Both the position numbers and the translations under genes were made by a program. The notes under the pieces are model-generated. The model made no database searches and was not told the DNA's origin. It worked only from the letters and a program-made list of their open reading frames with translations. A stretch of 28,328 nucleotides of DNA from CAHJXF01 sp038240015 (GTDB lineage: Bacteria > Pseudomonadota > Gammaproteobacteria > Burkholderiales > Burkholderiaceae_D). How positions within the stretch are numbered: the stretch's first letter is position 1; every line of letters starts with the position of its first letter. The stretch lies in assembly GCA_038240015.1 (NCBI GenBank), contig JBBSEF010000037.1, positions 1-28,328 of the forward strand, written 5' to 3'. Below, piece by piece: positions 5,966 through 14,080 of the stretch.

Positions 5966-8914
5966 TTACGCAACAGTCCGCACCTCTCCGCTCCCATACA
6001 AATTCGCCACGCACCGCGCGCAGAGCTTCGCACGCACAGCATCAGTCCCTACATCCTTGCGGTAATGCCAGCACCGTTCGCACTTGGGCTGCGATGACGG
6101 CGTGACGACGATCGCTTCCTCGCTTTCGCTCGCAGCTTCTTTCACAGTCGCTTGCGACGTGATCATCACGAAGCGCAGATCGTTCTTCAACTCCAGCAGC
6201 AGGTTGTAGCGATCGCCGGCCGCATGAATCTCGACCTCGGCTTGCAGTGACGATCCGATCAGGCCCGCAGCGCGCGCGTCTTCGAGCTTCTTCAATACCT
6301 CGGCGCGGATCGCGCGCAGCACGTCCCATTTGTGCAGCAGCGCATCGGCATGCGCGATCGCCGGAAATTCGTGCACCGTCTCGGCGAAGATCGTTCCGCG
6401 TTCGGCCAAGGCCTGCGGCGCGAACACCGCCCACGCTTCTTCGGCCGTGAACGAAATGAATGGGGCGAGCAGACGCAAGAGCGCGTGCGTGATATGCCAC
6501 AGCGCGTTCTGCGCCGAGCGGCGCGCGTGGCCGTCGGCCGCTGCGGTGTAGAGCCGGTCCTTCAGGATGTCGAGGTAGAAGCCGCCGAGGTCTTCGGAGC
6601 AATAGGTCTGCAGCTTCGACGTGACCGGATGGAACTCGAACACCTCCATATGCGCGAGCAATTCGCGTTGCAGCGCGTCCATGCGCGCGATCGCGTAGCG
6701 GTCGATCTCCAGCCATTGCTCGACCGGCAAGGCGTGCTGCTCGGGATCGAAGTCCGACGTGTTGGCGAGCAGAAAGCGCAGCGTATTGCGGATGCGCCGA
6801 TAACTCTCGACGACGCGCTTCATGATCTCGTCGGAGATCGACACGTCGCCGGTGTAGTCGGCCGATGCGGCCCACCAGCGCACGATGTCGGCGCCGTATT
6901 GATCGATCAGGTTCTGCGGCGCGATGACGTTGCCGACCGACTTGGACATCTTGCGGCCGTCCACGTCGAACACGAAGCCGTGCGTGAGCAGCGTGTGGTA
7001 AGGCGCGCGTCCATTCAACATGCACGAGATCAGCAGCGACGAATGGAACCAGCCGCGATGCTGGTCGCTGCCTTCGAGGTACATGTCGGCGGGATAGTGC
7101 AACAGGTCGGCGTGCGTGCCGTGCCGGTTGGTGCCCCCCAACACGGTCTGGAAGGTCGAGCCGGAATCGAACCAGACATCGATCGTGTCGCGATTCTTCA
7201 CATACTTGGCCGCGTCGGTTGCGGGCGTGCCGCGGTCGTAGGGCTCCAGCGCGCTTGCTGCATCGACGCTCTGCCACGCTTCGACGCCGCCGGCTTCGAT
7301 CGCCTGCGCCACGTCTTCGATCAGCGCCAGCGTGTCGGGATGCAGCGCGCCGGTTTCCTTGTGCACGAAGAACGCCATCGGCGTCCCCCATTGCCGCTGG
7401 CGCGACAGCGTCCAGTCGGGGCGATTGGCGATCATGCCGTAGAGACGCGCCTTGCCCCACGGCGGAAAGAAGCGTGTCGCGTCGATCGCCTTGAGCGCGG
7501 TTTCGCGCAGGGTCGCGTTGTCGTTCACGGCGTCGTTCGCTGCGTGGTTTGCGACGTCGTTCTGCTCCTCGTTCGCCGCACGGTCCATGCCCGCGAACCA
7601 TTGCGAGGTCGCGCGATAGATGATCGGTGTCTTGTGTCGCCAGCAATGCATGTAGCTGTGCGTGAACTTCTCGACGTGGAGCAGCGCGCCGGCTTCGCGC
7701 AGCGTCTCGACGATGATGGGGTTCGCTTTCCAGATCGACAGGCCGCCGAACAGCGGCTCGCTCGCCGCATACGTGCCATCGCCCGTGACCGGGTTGATGA
7801 TGTCGTCGTCGGCAAGGCCGTTGGCTTTGCACGAGATGAAGTCTTCGACGCCATACGCGGGCGATGAATGCACGATGCCGGTTCCCTGATCGAGCGCAAC
7901 GTAGTCGCCCAGGTACACCGGCGCCTGTCGCGCGTAGAACGGATGCGAGAACGCGATGTGCGCTAGCGCCGCGCCCTTGCAGGTCGCCAGCACCTTGCCC
8001 TCGAGGCCGTAGCGTTCAAGGCAGGGCGCAACCCGTTCGCTCGCGACGATCAACAGCGTGCGTTCGGTATCGACCAGCGCGTACTCGAACTCGGGATGCA
8101 CGTTCAACGCTTGATTCGCGGGGATGGTCCACGGCGTCGTGGTCCAGATCACGATCACGCCCGGCTTGCCGGGCAAGGCATCGAGCTCAAATGCGCGCGC
8201 GATCTTGTTTCGCTCGGCATCGAGGAACGGAAAGCCGACGTCGATCGAGAGATCGACGCGATCCTGATACTCGACTTCGGCTTCGGCCAGCGCGGAGCCG
8301 CAGTCGAAACACCAGTTGACCGGCTTCAGGCCGCGGAACACAAAGCCCTTTTCGAGAATGCGGCCGAGCACGCGCAACTCCTCGGCCTCGTTGCCGAAGT
8401 TCATCGTCTTGTAGGGACGATCCCATTCACCGAGCACGCCGAGGCGCTTGAAGTCGGCCATCTGCCCGACGATCTGCGTTTCGGCATAGGCGCGCGACTT
8501 CGCCTGCACCTCACGCGCCGGCAATGCCTTGCCGAACTGCTTTTCGATGTGGATCTCGATCGGCATCCCGTGGCAGTCCCAGCCCGGCACATACGGTGCG
8601 TCGTAGCCCACGAGGTTCTTCGATTTGACCACCATGTCTTTCAACACCTTGTTCAAGGCATGGCCCATGTGGATCGGGCCGTTCGCATACGGCGGCCCGT
8701 CGTGGAGGATCCATTGCTCCGCGCCTTTGCGCGCTTCGCGGATGCGCTGATAGACGCGCCGCGCTTGCCAGTCGGCGACCCATTGCGGCTCGCGCTTGGC
8801 GAGATTGCCGCGCATCGGGAAGGGCGTGTCGGGGAGGTTCAGGGTCGATTTGTAGTCGACGGCCGCGTCAGCGGTCTTGCTGGCGGCGCCGGATGGTTTG
8901 TTCTCGTCGGACAT
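5966..8914 (-). CDS. ileS: Isoleucyl-tRNA synthetase
   Basis: Class I aminoacyl-tRNA synthetase that charges tRNA-Ile in the cytoplasm and edits misactivated valine. The full protein is 982 residues. The HIGH-type motif is in DGPPYANGPIHMGH (HMGH at 82-85), the editing domain contains VIWTTTPWTIPANQALN, and KMSKSVGN lies near residue 655. The C-terminal zinc-binding motif CERCW...CARC is at about 944-970. It is some 40 residues longer than the E. coli enzyme. Part of this is a low-complexity insertion near residues 445-465 (units such as NDVA, NHAA, NDAV, NDNA) coded by a 12-bp tandem repeat. It follows ribF on the same strand, as in many proteobacteria, but lspA, the usual next gene, is absent here. 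Confidence 0.97.
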   Translation of the reverse strand: MSDENKPSGAASKTADAAVDYKSTLNLPDTPFPMRGNLAKREPQWVADWQARRVYQRIREARKGAEQWILHDGPPYANGPIHMGHALNKVLKDMVVKSKNLVGYDAPYVPGWDCHGMPIEIHIEKQFGKALPAREVQAKSRAYAETQIVGQMADFKRLGVLGEWDRPYKTMNFGNEAEELRVLGRILEKGFVFRGLKPVNWCFDCGSALAEAEVEYQDRVDLSIDVGFPFLDAERNKIARAFELDALPGKPGVIVIWTTTPWTIPANQALNVHPEFEYALVDTERTLLIVASERVAPCLERYGLEGKVLATCKGAALAHIAFSHPFYARQAPVYLGDYVALDQGTGIVHSSPAYGVEDFISCKANGLADDDIINPVTGDGTYAASEPLFGGLSIWKANPIIVETLREAGALLHVEKFTHSYMHCWRHKTPIIYRATSQWFAGMDRAANEEQNDVANHAANDAVNDNATLRETALKAIDATRFFPPWGKARLYGMIANRPDWTLSRQRQWGTPMAFFVHKETGALHPDTLALIEDVAQAIEAGGVEAWQSVDAASALEPYDRGTPATDAAKYVKNRDTIDVWFDSGSTFQTVLGGTNRHGTHADLLHYPADMYLEGSDQHRGWFHSSLLISCMLNGRAPYHTLLTHGFVFDVDGRKMSKSVGNVIAPQNLIDQYGADIVRWWAASADYTGDVSISDEIMKRVVESYRRIRNTLRFLLANTSDFDPEQHALPVEQWLEIDRYAIARMDALQRELLAHMEVFEFHPVTSKLQTYCSEDLGGFYLDILKDRLYTAAADGHARRSAQNALWHITHALLRLLAPFISFTAEEAWAVFAPQALAERGTIFAETVHEFPAIAHADALLHKWDVLRAIRAEVLKKLEDARAAGLIGSSLQAEVEIHAAGDRYNLLLELKNDLRFVMITSQATVKEAASESEEAIVVTPSSQPKCERCWHYRKDVGTDAVRAKLCARCVANLYGSGEVRTVA
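7520..7579 (-). repeat. 12-bp tandem repeat inside ileS (5 units)
   Basis: On the plus strand five diverged 12-base units run GTCGTTCACGGC, GTCGTTCGCTGC, GTGGTTTGCGAC, GTCGTTCTGCTC and CTCGTTCGCCGC. The frame is preserved, giving an Asn/Asp/Ala-rich linker in IleS. Confidence 0.7.
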
Positions 8915-9027
8915 GGTGTGTTCGCGCCGCTTGTTGCGGCTCGGTTCATTCAGTGTTCAGCCGGTGCGCCCAGGACCTCGACGCGCGAGTCGCAAAGCAG
9001 GTTCACGTTGCGGCGCTTTTTTCTGGC

Positions 9028-9057
9028 AGCGAACGCGAAAGAATTTCCGCGTTCGCT
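9028..9057. other. Strong hairpin between ribF and ileS
   Basis: Perfect 10-bp inverted repeat AGCGAACGCG (9028-9037) and CGCGTTCGCT (9048-9057) at the ribF stop codon, in the 142-bp ribF-ileS gap. No T-run follows on the minus strand (GCCAGAAAAAAG instead), so it is not a classical terminator. It could stabilise the ribF message end or separate expression of the two genes. Confidence 0.6.
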
Positions 9058-10160
9058 CAAGTAATTCGATCGGTCACCGGCATCGCGAAGCTCTCGGCGT
9101 TGGCCGCGTCCTGCGGCAATCCGAACCACGCCCGCGCGGCGCGAGCATCGGCGGCGATGGCCGCGGTCAGTTGCGTCATGTCGTCGTATTTCTCTTCGTC
9201 ACGCAGCTTGTGCAGGAACTCGACGCGCACGCGCTGTCCATACAGACCGCCCGCGTAGTCGAACAGATGCGCTTCGAGCATCACGCGACCGGCGTCCTCG
9301 ACGGTGGGTCGGATGCCGACGCTGGCCACTCCGGGCCGCGGCAGATCTCCCACACCATGCACGCGCACGACGAAGATCCCCGACAGCGCGGTGCGCCGAT
9401 CGGTCGCATGACCATGCGGAAGAATATTGGCCGTGGGAAAGCCGATCGTGCGGCCGAGCCGCTTGCCGTGGATCACATGACCGCTGATGAAGTAGGGATG
9501 GCCGAGCAAGCGCTCGGCGCGCGTCAGGTCGCCCGCCGCGAGCGCCGCGCGAATCGCGGAACTCGATACGCGCTCGGCGGGCGGCGCATCCTTGACATCG
9601 CTGGAAGCTTCGGTGGCGTGAGTCACTACATCGGTCACCGCATCGGTCACTGTGGGGATGGCCTCGACCGCGAACCCGAATCGCTCGCCCGCATCCTCGA
9701 GCATCGCGAAGCCGCCGCGACGTTGCGCGCCGAAGCGGAAGTCGTCTCCCACCATGATCCATCGCGCATGACAACCAGCGACCACGATGTCTTCGATGAA
9801 GTGCTCGGCCGATAGCGTCGCGAAGCGAGAGTTGAATCGTTCGACGATGACGCGATCGACGCCGCATGTCGCGAGCGCGTCGAGCTTGTCACGCAGGTTG
9901 GCGATGCGTGCGGGTGGAGGAGGCAGGCTCTCGTCGGGTTTGCCTTCGGCTGCATTGGCAGCCTTGGCGCGCGAGAAAAAAAATTCGCGCGGATGCGGCT
10001 CGAACGTCATCACGCACGCGGGCAATCCGAGGCGATCGCCCGCCGCGCGCACGCGCTCGATCAACGCACGATGGCCGCGATGCACACCATCGAAGTTGCC
10101 GATCGTGAGCGCGCAAGGCGTACGGCTGGCTGGATTGGGAAGGCCGCGAAAGACCCGCAT
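9057..10160 (-). CDS. ribF: Bifunctional riboflavin kinase / FAD synthetase
   Basis: Converts riboflavin to FMN and then FAD. The N-terminal nucleotidyltransferase domain has IGNFDGVHRGH (residues 20-30) and VGDDFRFG (137-144). The C-terminal kinase domain begins near residue 210 with GHVIHGKRLGRTIGFPTAN and includes GVASVGIRPTVE. At 367 residues it is longer than the usual 310-330, partly through an insertion at about 160-187 made of VTDA, VTDV and VTHA units from a 12-bp repeat, followed by an acidic linker. A stretch around residues 63-85 (AANAAEGKPDESLPPPP) is another low-complexity insert. The gene heads a ribF-ileS pair. TATAAT on the minus strand at 10207-10212 is a likely -10 element. 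The start ATG is at 10160. Confidence 0.95.
   Translation of the reverse strand: MRVFRGLPNPASRTPCALTIGNFDGVHRGHRALIERVRAAGDRLGLPACVMTFEPHPREFFFSRAKAANAAEGKPDESLPPPPARIANLRDKLDALATCGVDRVIVERFNSRFATLSAEHFIEDIVVAGCHARWIMVGDDFRFGAQRRGGFAMLEDAGERFGFAVEAIPTVTDAVTDVVTHATEASSDVKDAPPAERVSSSAIRAALAAGDLTRAERLLGHPYFISGHVIHGKRLGRTIGFPTANILPHGHATDRRTALSGIFVVRVHGVGDLPRPGVASVGIRPTVEDAGRVMLEAHLFDYAGGLYGQRVRVEFLHKLRDEEKYDDMTQLTAAIAADARAARAWFGLPQDAANAESFAMPVTDRIT
9615..9650 (-). repeat. 12-bp tandem repeat inside ribF (3 units)
   Basis: Three 12-base units ending in GTCAC on the plus strand (9615-9626, 9627-9638, 9639-9650). On the coding strand they read GTGACCGATGCG, GTGACCGATGTA and GTGACTCACGCC, giving VTDA-VTDV-VTHA. 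Confidence 0.72.
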
Positions 10161-10206
10161 GACGATACTGGAGGACGAAAGAGAGGTGCGCTGCTAAGGG
10201 TCGTCG

Positions 10207-10212
10207 ATTATA
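10207..10212 (-). promoter_or_regulatory. Putative -10 element for ribF-ileS
   Basis: Perfect TATAAT on the minus strand about 47 bp upstream of the ribF start. No convincing -35 element is visible at 17 bp, where GACGGC is found. Confidence 0.45.
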
Positions 10213-10236
10213 AGGGCGTCGATTCCGACGCCGTCG

Positions 10237-10306
10237 CCCCGGCGAAGGCCGGGGTCCAAGTTATTTACTTGCTTGCATGAAATTTGGGTCCCGGCCTTCG
10301 CCGGGA
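10237..10306. repeat. Inverted pair of family A hairpin repeats, copies 2 and 3
   Basis: Two hairpins in opposite orientation lie between the divergent ribF and purN. The first is CCCCGGC-GAAG-GCCGGGG at 10237-10254 and the second TCCCGGC-CTTC-GCCGGGA at 10289-10306, with about 34 bp between them. The flanks (GTCCAAG and TTTGGGTC) also mirror each other, as in a paired REP element. Confidence 0.78.
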
Positions 10307-10339
10307 AGACGTCATCCCCCGCCTGCTAAACTCGCCGCG

Positions 10340-10981
10340 GTGAAAAAGATCGTGATCCTGATATCGGGCCGCGGGTCGAACATGGAAGCGATCATCGCCG
10401 CGTGCAAGGCGGAACGTTGGTCGGCCGAGATCGCTTGCGTGATCGCAAGCAGGCCCGACGCATCGGGTCTGGCCATTGCGGATGACGCGGGCGTGCCAAC
10501 CGCAATCGTCGATGCCAACCGCTTCGCGGGCCGTGAAGCTTTCGAAGCCGTACTGATCACCCGCATCGACGCGCATCGCCCCGACTGCATCGTGCTCGCG
10601 GGCTTCATGCGCATACTCTCCGTCGCCTTCGTCCAGCGTTATGCGGACCGCATGTTGAACATTCATCCGTCGCTGTTGCCCGCGTTCGCGGGGCTAGCCA
10701 CGCACGAGCGCGCCTTGGCCGCGGGGGTGCGCGTGCATGGCGCAACCGTGCATTTCGTCAGTCCGGTCGTCGATGCGGGAGCGATCGTCGCGCAGGCGGT
10801 CGTCGCGGTCGAAGCGAACGACACGCGCGATGCGCTGGCCGCGCGCGTGCTCGCGGCCGAGCATCGTCTCTATCCACGGGTGATCGAATGGTTCGTGACG
10901 GGCCGGGTGCAGTTGATCGACGGGCGCGTGCATTGGTCCGCTGCCGTCGCCTCGCAAGCCTTGATGGTCTGTTCACGATGA
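10340..10981 (+). CDS. purN: Phosphoribosylglycinamide formyltransferase PurN
   Basis: Transfers a formyl group from 10-formyltetrahydrofolate to GAR in the third step of purine synthesis. With GTG 10340 as start the protein has 213 residues, matching the family length, and begins directly with the family text KKIVILISGRGSNMEAI. An ATG at 10277 upstream would add a tail read from a hairpin repeat and is rejected. The catalytic Asn and His lie in MLNIHPSLLPAF, and the Asp lies in FVSPVVDAGAIVAQ. The DNA reads AFAGLATHERAL where many relatives have AFPGLHTHERAL. The gene ends 7 bp before the RNA methyltransferase start, so the two are probably co-transcribed. Confidence 0.94.
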   Translation: MKKIVILISGRGSNMEAIIAACKAERWSAEIACVIASRPDASGLAIADDAGVPTAIVDANRFAGREAFEAVLITRIDAHRPDCIVLAGFMRILSVAFVQRYADRMLNIHPSLLPAFAGLATHERALAAGVRVHGATVHFVSPVVDAGAIVAQAVVAVEANDTRDALAARVLAAEHRLYPRVIEWFVTGRVQLIDGRVHWSAAVASQALMVCSR

Positions 10982-10988
10982 GTTGTGC

Positions 10989-12449
10989 ATGACTGCGTCC
11001 CCAGCGAAGACCCATGCCCGACGCGGCGCCAAGGCGCAGCGATCGCGGCCTTCGGCGGCCACGCGCGGCGCGCCGCTGCCGCCCGGACAAAAGCCGCGGC
11101 GTCGTGGCGACAAGGCGCCCAACCCGCTGGGCTTTCACGTCAACGTGATCGCGCATGCCGAGACGCTGCTCGGGGAGTTGCTGAAGTTCGAGATGCCTGC
11201 GGACACGCGGACTAGCCGCTACTTCAAGGCCAATCCACTGCTCGGTCAGCGTGATCGCGGGCTTATCGCGGAGAGCGTCTATGCGGTTCTGCGTAAGAAG
11301 CTCGAATACGCTCAGCTCGCGCAAAGCGGCACGGGCCCATTGACGCGCCGGATGATCCTGCTCGGGCTCGCCGAGACGATCGGGGTCGAGCCGATCGCAG
11401 CGACGCTGGCCAGCGATGAGCGCACGTGGCTGCGTCGCGTGGCGACCATCGATCGCGCATCGATTGCGCTGGCGACGCGCGCCAATCTTCCCGAGTGGAT
11501 CCTCACCGCATTGCGCGCGCGCTTTTCCGAAGCGGATCTCGAGGCGATATCAGCGGTGCTCAATAAACCCGCGCCCCTCGACCTGCGCGTGAACACGATG
11601 ACGACGACGCGCGATGATGCACTCGCCGCGTTGCGTGCCTCGGGCCTCGACGCGCAAGCCACGTCGCTCGCGCCGCATGGCATTCGATTGAAAGGCAAGC
11701 CTGCGCTCGCCGCGCAAAGAATTTTTCTCGACGGCCGCGTCGAAGTGCAGGACGAAGGCAGTCAGCTGCTCGCATCGCTGGTCGCGCCTCGCCGCGGCGA
11801 GATGGTCGTCGATTTCTGCGCGGGTGCAGGCGGCAAGACGCTCGCGCTCGGCGATCTGATGCGGTCGACCGGACGGCTCTATGCGTTCGATGTCTCGGCC
11901 AAGCGCCTCGCGAAGTTGAAGCCGCGCCTCGCGCGTAGCGGCTTGTCGAACGTGCATCCGGTGATGATCGAAAGCGAGCGCGACCCGAAGTTGAAGCGCA
12001 TGGCCGGCAAGGCCGATCGCGTGCTGATCGACGCGCCGTGCAGCGGTCTCGGAACGCTGCGTCGCAATCCCGATCTGAAGTGGCGGCAGACGCCCGCTTC
12101 GATCGTCGAGCTCGCGGCGAAGCAGGCGAACATCCTTGTGTCCGCAGCGCGGCTCGTGAAACCCGGCGGCCGGCTGGTGTATGCGACGTGCAGCCTGTTG
12201 CGTGAAGAGAATCAGGATGTGGTCGATGCGTTCGTCGCCGCGCATCCCGAGTTCGAGGTCGAGTCGGCCACCGACATCCTGCGCGCGCAAGGCATCGCTC
12301 TCGAAGGGCGGGTCGATGCGGGCGCGATGCTGGAGCTGTGGCCGCATCGCACCGGCACCGATGGGTTCTTCGCGGCGGTGTTGAAGAAACGCTTCACCGT
12401 CGTCCCCGCGGCCTTGAGTCCCCGCGAAGGCGGGGAGGGGACGCAGTGA
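10989..12449 (+). CDS. RsmB/NOP-family rRNA (cytosine-C5) methyltransferase
   Basis: SAM-dependent methyltransferase that makes 5-methylcytosine in rRNA. A basic N-terminal tail (residues 1-40) is followed by a NusB-like helical region (GQRDRGLIAESVYAVLRKK) and then the catalytic domain. The domain shows the SAM-binding motif VDFCAGAGGKTLALGDLM, motif IV DAPCSGLGTLRRNPDLKW with one catalytic Cys, and motif VI VYATCSLLREENQDVV with the other. I start at ATG 10989; a TTG at 10983 is also in frame. The length is 486 residues. The last 15 or so residues (PAALSPREGGEG) are read from a hairpin repeat that runs into the gene end. The exact target base is not provable here, so no gene symbol is given. 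Confidence 0.9.
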   Translation: MTASPAKTHARRGAKAQRSRPSAATRGAPLPPGQKPRRRGDKAPNPLGFHVNVIAHAETLLGELLKFEMPADTRTSRYFKANPLLGQRDRGLIAESVYAVLRKKLEYAQLAQSGTGPLTRRMILLGLAETIGVEPIAATLASDERTWLRRVATIDRASIALATRANLPEWILTALRARFSEADLEAISAVLNKPAPLDLRVNTMTTTRDDALAALRASGLDAQATSLAPHGIRLKGKPALAAQRIFLDGRVEVQDEGSQLLASLVAPRRGEMVVDFCAGAGGKTLALGDLMRSTGRLYAFDVSAKRLAKLKPRLARSGLSNVHPVMIESERDPKLKRMAGKADRVLIDAPCSGLGTLRRNPDLKWRQTPASIVELAAKQANILVSAARLVKPGGRLVYATCSLLREENQDVVDAFVAAHPEFEVESATDILRAQGIALEGRVDAGAMLELWPHRTGTDGFFAAVLKKRFTVVPAALSPREGGEGTQ

Positions 12450-12487
12450 CTTTCTCCGACGACGCTGGATTCCCGCGTTCGCGGGAA
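12419..12487. repeat. Family A hairpin repeats, copies 4 and 5
   Basis: Hairpins TCCCCGC-GAAG-GCGGGGA (12419-12436, inside the end of the methyltransferase gene) and TTCCCGCG-TT-CGCGGGAA (12470-12487) lie in opposite orientation, 33 bp apart, before the MscS-like gene. The arrangement resembles the pair at 10237-10306. Confidence 0.75.
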
Positions 12488-12510
12488 CGACGGATGGGGT
12501 TGGTCCGCGC

Positions 12511-13863
12511 ATGAACGAAGAGAGCCTTCACTCTTTGCTGCTCGACACCTGGAGCGATCTGCAACGCCCGCAGATTCTCTGGCAGTGGCTCGTTCTCGCC
12601 GGCTGCATCGTGCTCGCTTGGCTGATCGCGAAGAGCGTGAGCAGTGCGGTTCACAAGCGCGGCGAACAATACGTTGCGCGCGATCCCGCGCGCAATGCCG
12701 CGTTGCTCCAGAGCCGCTACTCGGGCCTCTCGAGACTCTTCACGCCGCTGTTCACCTGGATCCTGCTGTTCGTGGCCGGGCGCATCCTGCGCGCCTACGG
12801 ACAACCCGCGCATCTGATCCAGGTCTTTTCGCTCCTCGCGTTCGCGTTCGTCGCGATCCATCTCGGCTTGTATGCGCTGCGGCGCGTGTTCAAGCCCGGT
12901 CCGTGGCTGATGACGGTCGAGCGCTGGTTCGGTCTGCTCGCGTGGCTGCTGGTCGCGCTGCACGTGCTGGGGCTGTTGCCCGATGTGATCGAGGCCTTGA
13001 GCGGGCGCGACGCGACGTTCACGATCGGCAAGAACCTCACGCTCAACGTGTGGCAACTGTTGTCGGCGGTCTTCTGGGTTGCCATCACGCTGGTGGCCGC
13101 GTTGTGGGGCGGCGCTGCGCTCGAGTCTCGTTTGATGCATGCCGATTCGATCGACGGCAGCATGCGCCTCGTACTCTCGCGACTGGGCAAGGCGGTGCTG
13201 GTCGTGATCGCGATTCTGATCGCGATGCGTCTGGTCGATATCGACCTCACGGTGCTGTCGGTGTTCGGCGGCGCACTCGGCGTCGGCCTCGGTCTGGGAC
13301 TGCAACGCATCGCAAGCAATTACGTGTCGGGCTTCATCATCTTGATCGATCGCAGTCTGCGCATCGGCGACCTCGTGACCGTGGATAAGTATTACGGCAC
13401 GGTCACGCAGATCCGCACCCGCTACACGGTCGTGCGATCGCTCGAAGGCGTCGAGGCCATCGTGCCGAACGAACTCTTCGTCAGTCAGCCGGTGCAGAAC
13501 CACAGTTATTCGGACAAGCGCGTCAACCTCGTCAGCAAGGTGCAGGTTGCGTACGACAGCGACGTGGACCGCGCGATGACGATCATGCTGACCGCGGCGA
13601 AGGCGCAAGAACGAGTGATCGCCGATCCCGAACCGTTCGTGAAGTTCGCGAGCTTCGGCGCCGATGGCATCGATCTCGAATTGAGCTTCTGGGTTGCGGA
13701 TCCGGAAACCGGTACCGGAATCTTGCGGTCCGACATCAACCGCGCGATCTGGCGCGAGTTCGTTGCAGCCGGAATCGAAGTGCCGTTCCCGCAGCGCGAT
13801 GTGCGGGTGTCGTTGCAGCACGTAGGAGAAACCGACGGCCCGATGCGACGAACGCTGAGTTGA
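12511..13863 (+). CDS. MscS-family mechanosensitive ion channel
   Basis: Inner-membrane channel of 450 residues that probably opens on membrane tension during osmotic downshock. Hydrophobic segments lie near residues 23-43, 74-92, 103-123, 138-156, 179-200 and 225-246. They are followed by the conserved pore helix GGALGVGLGLGLQRIASNY (around 253-271) and the beta domain starting SLRIGDLVTVDKYYGTV. The pattern of Gly in the pore helix and the LQ..ASN..SG signature identify the family. The extra N-terminal helices mark it as larger than E. coli MscS (286 residues). The start ATG at 12511 follows a hairpin repeat region. The C-terminus ends FPQRDVRVSLQH, typical of the family. Confidence 0.92.
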   Translation: MNEESLHSLLLDTWSDLQRPQILWQWLVLAGCIVLAWLIAKSVSSAVHKRGEQYVARDPARNAALLQSRYSGLSRLFTPLFTWILLFVAGRILRAYGQPAHLIQVFSLLAFAFVAIHLGLYALRRVFKPGPWLMTVERWFGLLAWLLVALHVLGLLPDVIEALSGRDATFTIGKNLTLNVWQLLSAVFWVAITLVAALWGGAALESRLMHADSIDGSMRLVLSRLGKAVLVVIAILIAMRLVDIDLTVLSVFGGALGVGLGLGLQRIASNYVSGFIILIDRSLRIGDLVTVDKYYGTVTQIRTRYTVVRSLEGVEAIVPNELFVSQPVQNHSYSDKRVNLVSKVQVAYDSDVDRAMTIMLTAAKAQERVIADPEPFVKFASFGADGIDLELSFWVADPETGTGILRSDINRAIWREFVAAGIEVPFPQRDVRVSLQHVGETDGPMRRTLS

Positions 13864-13959
13864 AATCGTGGGTTTCGCGCCAAACTGACGATTGCAAGCG
13901 CTGTTGCAAACTGGGTCGCGGCTTGACGCATTGCCGAAGCCGATAATCGATGCCGCACG

Positions 13960-13965
13960 TATAAT
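13960..13965 (+). promoter_or_regulatory. Putative -10 element for the desaturase gene
   Basis: TATAAT in the context CGTATAATGCG, 115 bp upstream of the desaturase start in a 217-bp gap. TTGACG at 13923-13928 is too far away (31 bp) to be its -35 partner, so only the -10 element is supported. Confidence 0.4.
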
Positions 13966-14080
13966 GCGACGGTTGCGAATCTCATATCGATGCGCAGCTT
14001 TTATCGACGGCAAGCCGCTCCTGGTGTTGCTCGTCATGCCGGTCCATCCGACCGGCGATTTGCAGGTTCACGGAGTTTGA

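Noticed and set aside
6332..7867. 511-codon plus-strand ORF inside ileS
   Set aside because: Antisense shadow of ileS with no motif or start signal of its own.
9028..9057. Rho-independent terminator between ribF and ileS
   Set aside because: The stem is strong but no T-run follows on the minus strand, so it is listed only as a hairpin.
4507..9660. CRISPR array suggested by regular short repeats
   Set aside because: The repeats are 12-bp, direct, without spacers, and lie in coding frames.
13923..13965. Complete promoter TTGACG...TATAAT upstream of the desaturase
   Set aside because: The spacing is 31 bp, far outside the 16-18 bp range; only the -10 element is kept.
12394..14037. 547-codon minus-strand ORF under the MscS-like gene
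   Set aside because: Shadow of the channel gene, Arg/His/Gln-rich with no domain.
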